8,965 bases of DNA from Candidatus Cloacimonadota bacterium (lineage in GTDB: Bacteria; Cloacimonadota; Cloacimonadia; Cloacimonadales; Cloacimonadaceae), in assembly GCA_012519465.1 (NCBI GenBank), contig JAAYQD010000369.1, forward strand, positions 1-8,965, given 5' to 3'. Shown here one piece after another: positions 7,571 through 8,965 of the stretch; the stretch's first letter is position 1, and each line of letters starts with the position of its first letter. The notes under the pieces are model-generated. The model worked only from the letters and a program-made list of their open reading frames with translations. It made no database searches and was not told the DNA's origin. The position numbers and the translations under genes are program-made.

Positions 7571-7610
7571 TTATAACTCCATGTCTTTGTTTTTCACATT
7601 GTTGGATGCA

Positions 7611-7619
7611 TCTATACCA
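7611..7619 (-). promoter_or_regulatory. Candidate extended -10 promoter for the restriction-modification operon
   Basis: On the minus strand TGG-TATAGA (7619-7611) is an extended -10 element that would start transcription near 7604, about 34 bases before the methyltransferase ATG. No good -35 sits at 16-18 bases. A TTGACC lies further upstream at a 24-base spacing, too far for a standard pair. Confidence 0.35.
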
Positions 7620-7692
7620 TGAATGCGCTTTCAATAATTAGGTCAAGGTTTATTTTCTTACTCTTCATACAAGCTCGCCTCCTTCCTTATTA

Positions 7693-7740
7693 ACCACCCT
7701 TGTCTCTCCTTTGTCTAGGCAAGGGTGAGACAAGGGTGGT
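7693..7740. repeat. 14-base perfect inverted repeat with 20-base loop
   Basis: ACCACCCTTGTCTC at 7693-7706 is exactly complementary to GAGACAAGGGTGGT at 7727-7740. It forms a strong hairpin on either strand. No T-run follows on the minus strand, so it is a poor rho-independent terminator. The loop contains the only CTAG in the window (7715-7718). Confidence 0.85.
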
Positions 7741-7752
7741 ACAAGGGTGGCT
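7720..7752. repeat. Three 11-base tandem copies beginning CAAGGGTG
   Basis: CAAGGGTG starts at 7720, 7731 and 7742, an exact 11-base period, with the last three bases of each unit varying. The middle copy forms the right arm of the hairpin, so the left arm could pair with alternative copies. Confidence 0.8.
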
Positions 7753-7791
7753 AATGGGCGCGGAGTGACCAGGGGACAGGGGAAATCGCCA

Positions 7792-7869
7792 TGAAATACC
7801 GTCTCTCCGAGACTCGTAACATATACGTAAAAACTTGAGTTGACCTGAAATATCGTCTCTCCGAGACTC
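7792..7869. repeat. Two copies of a 24-base repeat containing a small hairpin
   Basis: The copies at 7792-7815 and 7846-7869 differ at one base (C or T at the eighth position) and are 54 bases apart. Each contains GTCTC-TCC-GAGAC, a 5-base-pair stem with a 3-base loop. Only two copies with one 30-base gap are present. Confidence 0.85.
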
Positions 7870-7949
7870 TTTAAGGAGCTCGCTGCGCTCGCGATGAATT
7901 GAGAATAATGAATAACGAATGCTGGGTGCGTGCCAAGCGCCGCTCAACT

Positions 7950-7964
7950 GCTTGCGAAGCAAGC
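7950..7964. repeat. Short perfect hairpin GCTTGC-GAA-GCAAGC
   Basis: A 6-base-pair stem with a GAA loop, not followed by a T-run on either strand, so probably part of the repeat element rather than a terminator. Confidence 0.6.
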
Positions 7965-7966
7965 CA

Positions 7967-7983
7967 CTGTAACCTGTAACCTG
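7967..7983. repeat. CTGTAAC tandem repeat
   Basis: Two exact 7-base copies and a partial third (CTG), directly beside the hairpin at 7950-7964. Confidence 0.6.
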
Positions 7984-8012
7984 CTCCGAGTGCCCTCCGA
8001 GAAGGGAAACGA

Positions 8013-8965
8013 TTATTTCGCCAAGATGCCCAAAAATACACCCGCTGCCACTGCGGAACCTACCACTCCAGCAACGTTGGGGGCCATGGCGTGCATGATC
8101 AGATAGTTTGATTTGTCGTATTGCTGTCCCACCACCTGCGATACTCTCGCAGAAGCAGGCACGGCAGAGACGCCGGCATTGCCGATGAGCGGATTGATTT
8201 TATCCTTCACAAAGAGGTTCATGATTTTGGCAAAGATCACTCCTGCAGCGGTTGCCACGGAGAAGGCGGCCGCACCCAACACAAAGATCTTGATGGATGC
8301 AGGCGTGAGGAATGTGGCGGCAGTGGTTTTGGCGCCCACTGTGAGCCCAATCAGAACGGTTACCACGTCAATCAACACTCCTCTGGCGGAGGCGGCAAGG
8401 CGCTCCGTAACCCCACTTTCCTTGAGCAGATTACCCAAAAACAGCATTGCCAATAGCACCACGCTGCCGGGGGAGATGAGCACGGTGACCACAAATGCCA
8501 CCAAGGGGAAGAGGATCTTTTCCCGTTTGGAAACCACACGCAGGGGTTTCATCCGGATCAGGCGTTCTTTTTTGGTGGTGAGTAGCTTCATGATGGGCGG
8601 CTGAATCACGGGCACCAGAGACATATAGGAATATGCCGCCAGAGCGATGGGACCCAGCATATGCGGAGCCAGCTTGGAGGTGATATAGATGGAGGTGGGT
8701 CCATCCGCACCGCCGATGATGCAGATGGAGGCGGCTTCCATGATATTGAAGCCCAAAAGCAGGGAACCAATAAAGGTGGCAAAGATGCCAAATTGGGCTG
8801 CGGCGCCCAAAAGGATGAGTTTGGGGTTTGCTATCAGGGTGGAAAAATCAGTCATGGCACCAATCCCCAAGAAGATAAGAGAGGGGTAGACGCCTGTATT
8901 TACACCAAAATAGAGGTAATTCAGCACGCTGCCGGCATCATTTACGCCCAAGCCTTGTTCCGCCA
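8013..8965 (-). CDS. oadB: Sodium-pumping decarboxylase beta subunit (OadB/GcdB/MmdB family), N-terminus outside window
   Basis: This multi-spanning membrane protein couples decarboxylation of a biotin-bound carboxyl group to sodium export. The frame is open to the right edge. An apparent TTG start at 8951 is not the real one, because family members carry roughly 60 or more further N-terminal residues; about 317 codons are visible. Family signatures are all present: GLGVNDAG near the edge, [19 protein letters not shown] (8714-8694) with the sodium-site aspartate, [15 protein letters not shown], and [15 protein letters not shown] towards the C-terminus. The protein ends GVFLGILAK and a TAA. 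Sequence alone cannot tell oxaloacetate, methylmalonyl-CoA and glutaconyl-CoA decarboxylases apart; partner genes would lie to the right. In an amino-acid fermenter such a pump supplies a sodium gradient. The reading appears intact. Confidence 0.93.
   Translation of the reverse strand, partial: AEQGLGVNDAGSVLNYLYFGVNTGVYPSLIFLGIGAMTDFSTLIANPKLILLGAAAQFGIFATFIGSLLLGFNIMEAASICIIGGADGPTSIYITSKLAPHMLGPIALAAYSYMSLVPVIQPPIMKLLTTKKERLIRMKPLRVVSKREKILFPLVAFVVTVLISPGSVVLLAMLFLGNLLKESGVTERLAASARGVLIDVVTVLIGLTVGAKTTAATFLTPASIKIFVLGAAAFSVATAAGVIFAKIMNLFVKDKINPLIGNAGVSAVPASARVSQVVGQQYDKSNYLIMHAMAPNVAGVVGSAVAAGVFLGILAK

Larger units (their letters stand above)
7571..8012. other. 442-base gene-free region filled with short repeats
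   Basis: Between the decarboxylase stop and the methyltransferase start I see no credible gene. The right two thirds hold tandem and inverted repeats listed separately; the left part holds the candidate promoter. The motif CTCCGAG (plus strand) occurs four times, at 7805, 7859, 7984 and 7995. The overall look is a mosaic REP-like intergenic element. A conventional terminator for the decarboxylase with a T-run is not visible. Confidence 0.6.

Noticed and set aside
7693..7740. Rho-independent terminator for the decarboxylase gene
   Set aside because: The hairpin is strong but lies about 270 bases downstream of the stop, and no T-run follows it on the minus strand.
7792..7869. CRISPR array
   Set aside because: Only two repeat copies with a single 30-base gap, and no cas genes in the window.
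7690..7962. Minus-strand open frame of 90 codons in the intergenic region
   Set aside because: It is made entirely of the repeat element: the two 24-base repeats give twin ESRRD peptides, and no ribosome binding site or family feature is seen. Best read as non-coding.

Overview
The window looks like chromosomal DNA from an anaerobic, amino-acid-fermenting bacterium. The evidence is a lysine-fermentation gene set (3,5-diaminohexanoate dehydrogenase, lysine 2,3-aminomutase and a probable 5,6-aminomutase reactivase) plus the membrane subunit of a sodium-pumping decarboxylase. This combination is typical of Candidatus Cloacimonadota (Cloacimonas-like) and some Fusobacteria and Clostridia. I favour Cloacimonadota, but that is inference from gene content, not a database match. 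Every gene I can support lies on the minus strand, so the window reads right to left.

Right end (8965-8013): the C-terminal part of a sodium-pumping decarboxylase beta subunit, whose start lies outside the window. Next (8012-7571) is a 442-base gap without a credible gene. It is filled with short direct and inverted repeats resembling a mosaic REP-type element, followed by a likely promoter for the next operon.

Middle (7570-5613): a two-gene, AT-rich restriction-modification operon. The DNA methyltransferase carries a C-terminal staphylococcal-nuclease-like domain that lacks key catalytic residues. It overlaps by 4 bases an endonuclease that resembles the MjaI family (target CTAG). CTAG occurs only once in the whole window, in the hairpin loop upstream of this operon.

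Left (5517-1): a TTGACA-type promoter drives a tight five-gene run: kdd, kamA, a P-loop protein (probable kamB), a cation diffusion facilitator of the manganese-like type, and an M23 peptidase that runs off the left edge. KamA and Kdd catalyse steps 1 and 3 of lysine fermentation. The 5,6-aminomutase (KamDE), KamC, Kce and Kal are not in the window.

The most striking observation is that kamA, otherwise full length with all catalytic residues, has a single in-frame TAG where the reference enzyme has glutamine, eight codons after the last cysteine of the radical-SAM motif. It could be a recent nonsense mutation, a sequencing error, or a recoded codon.
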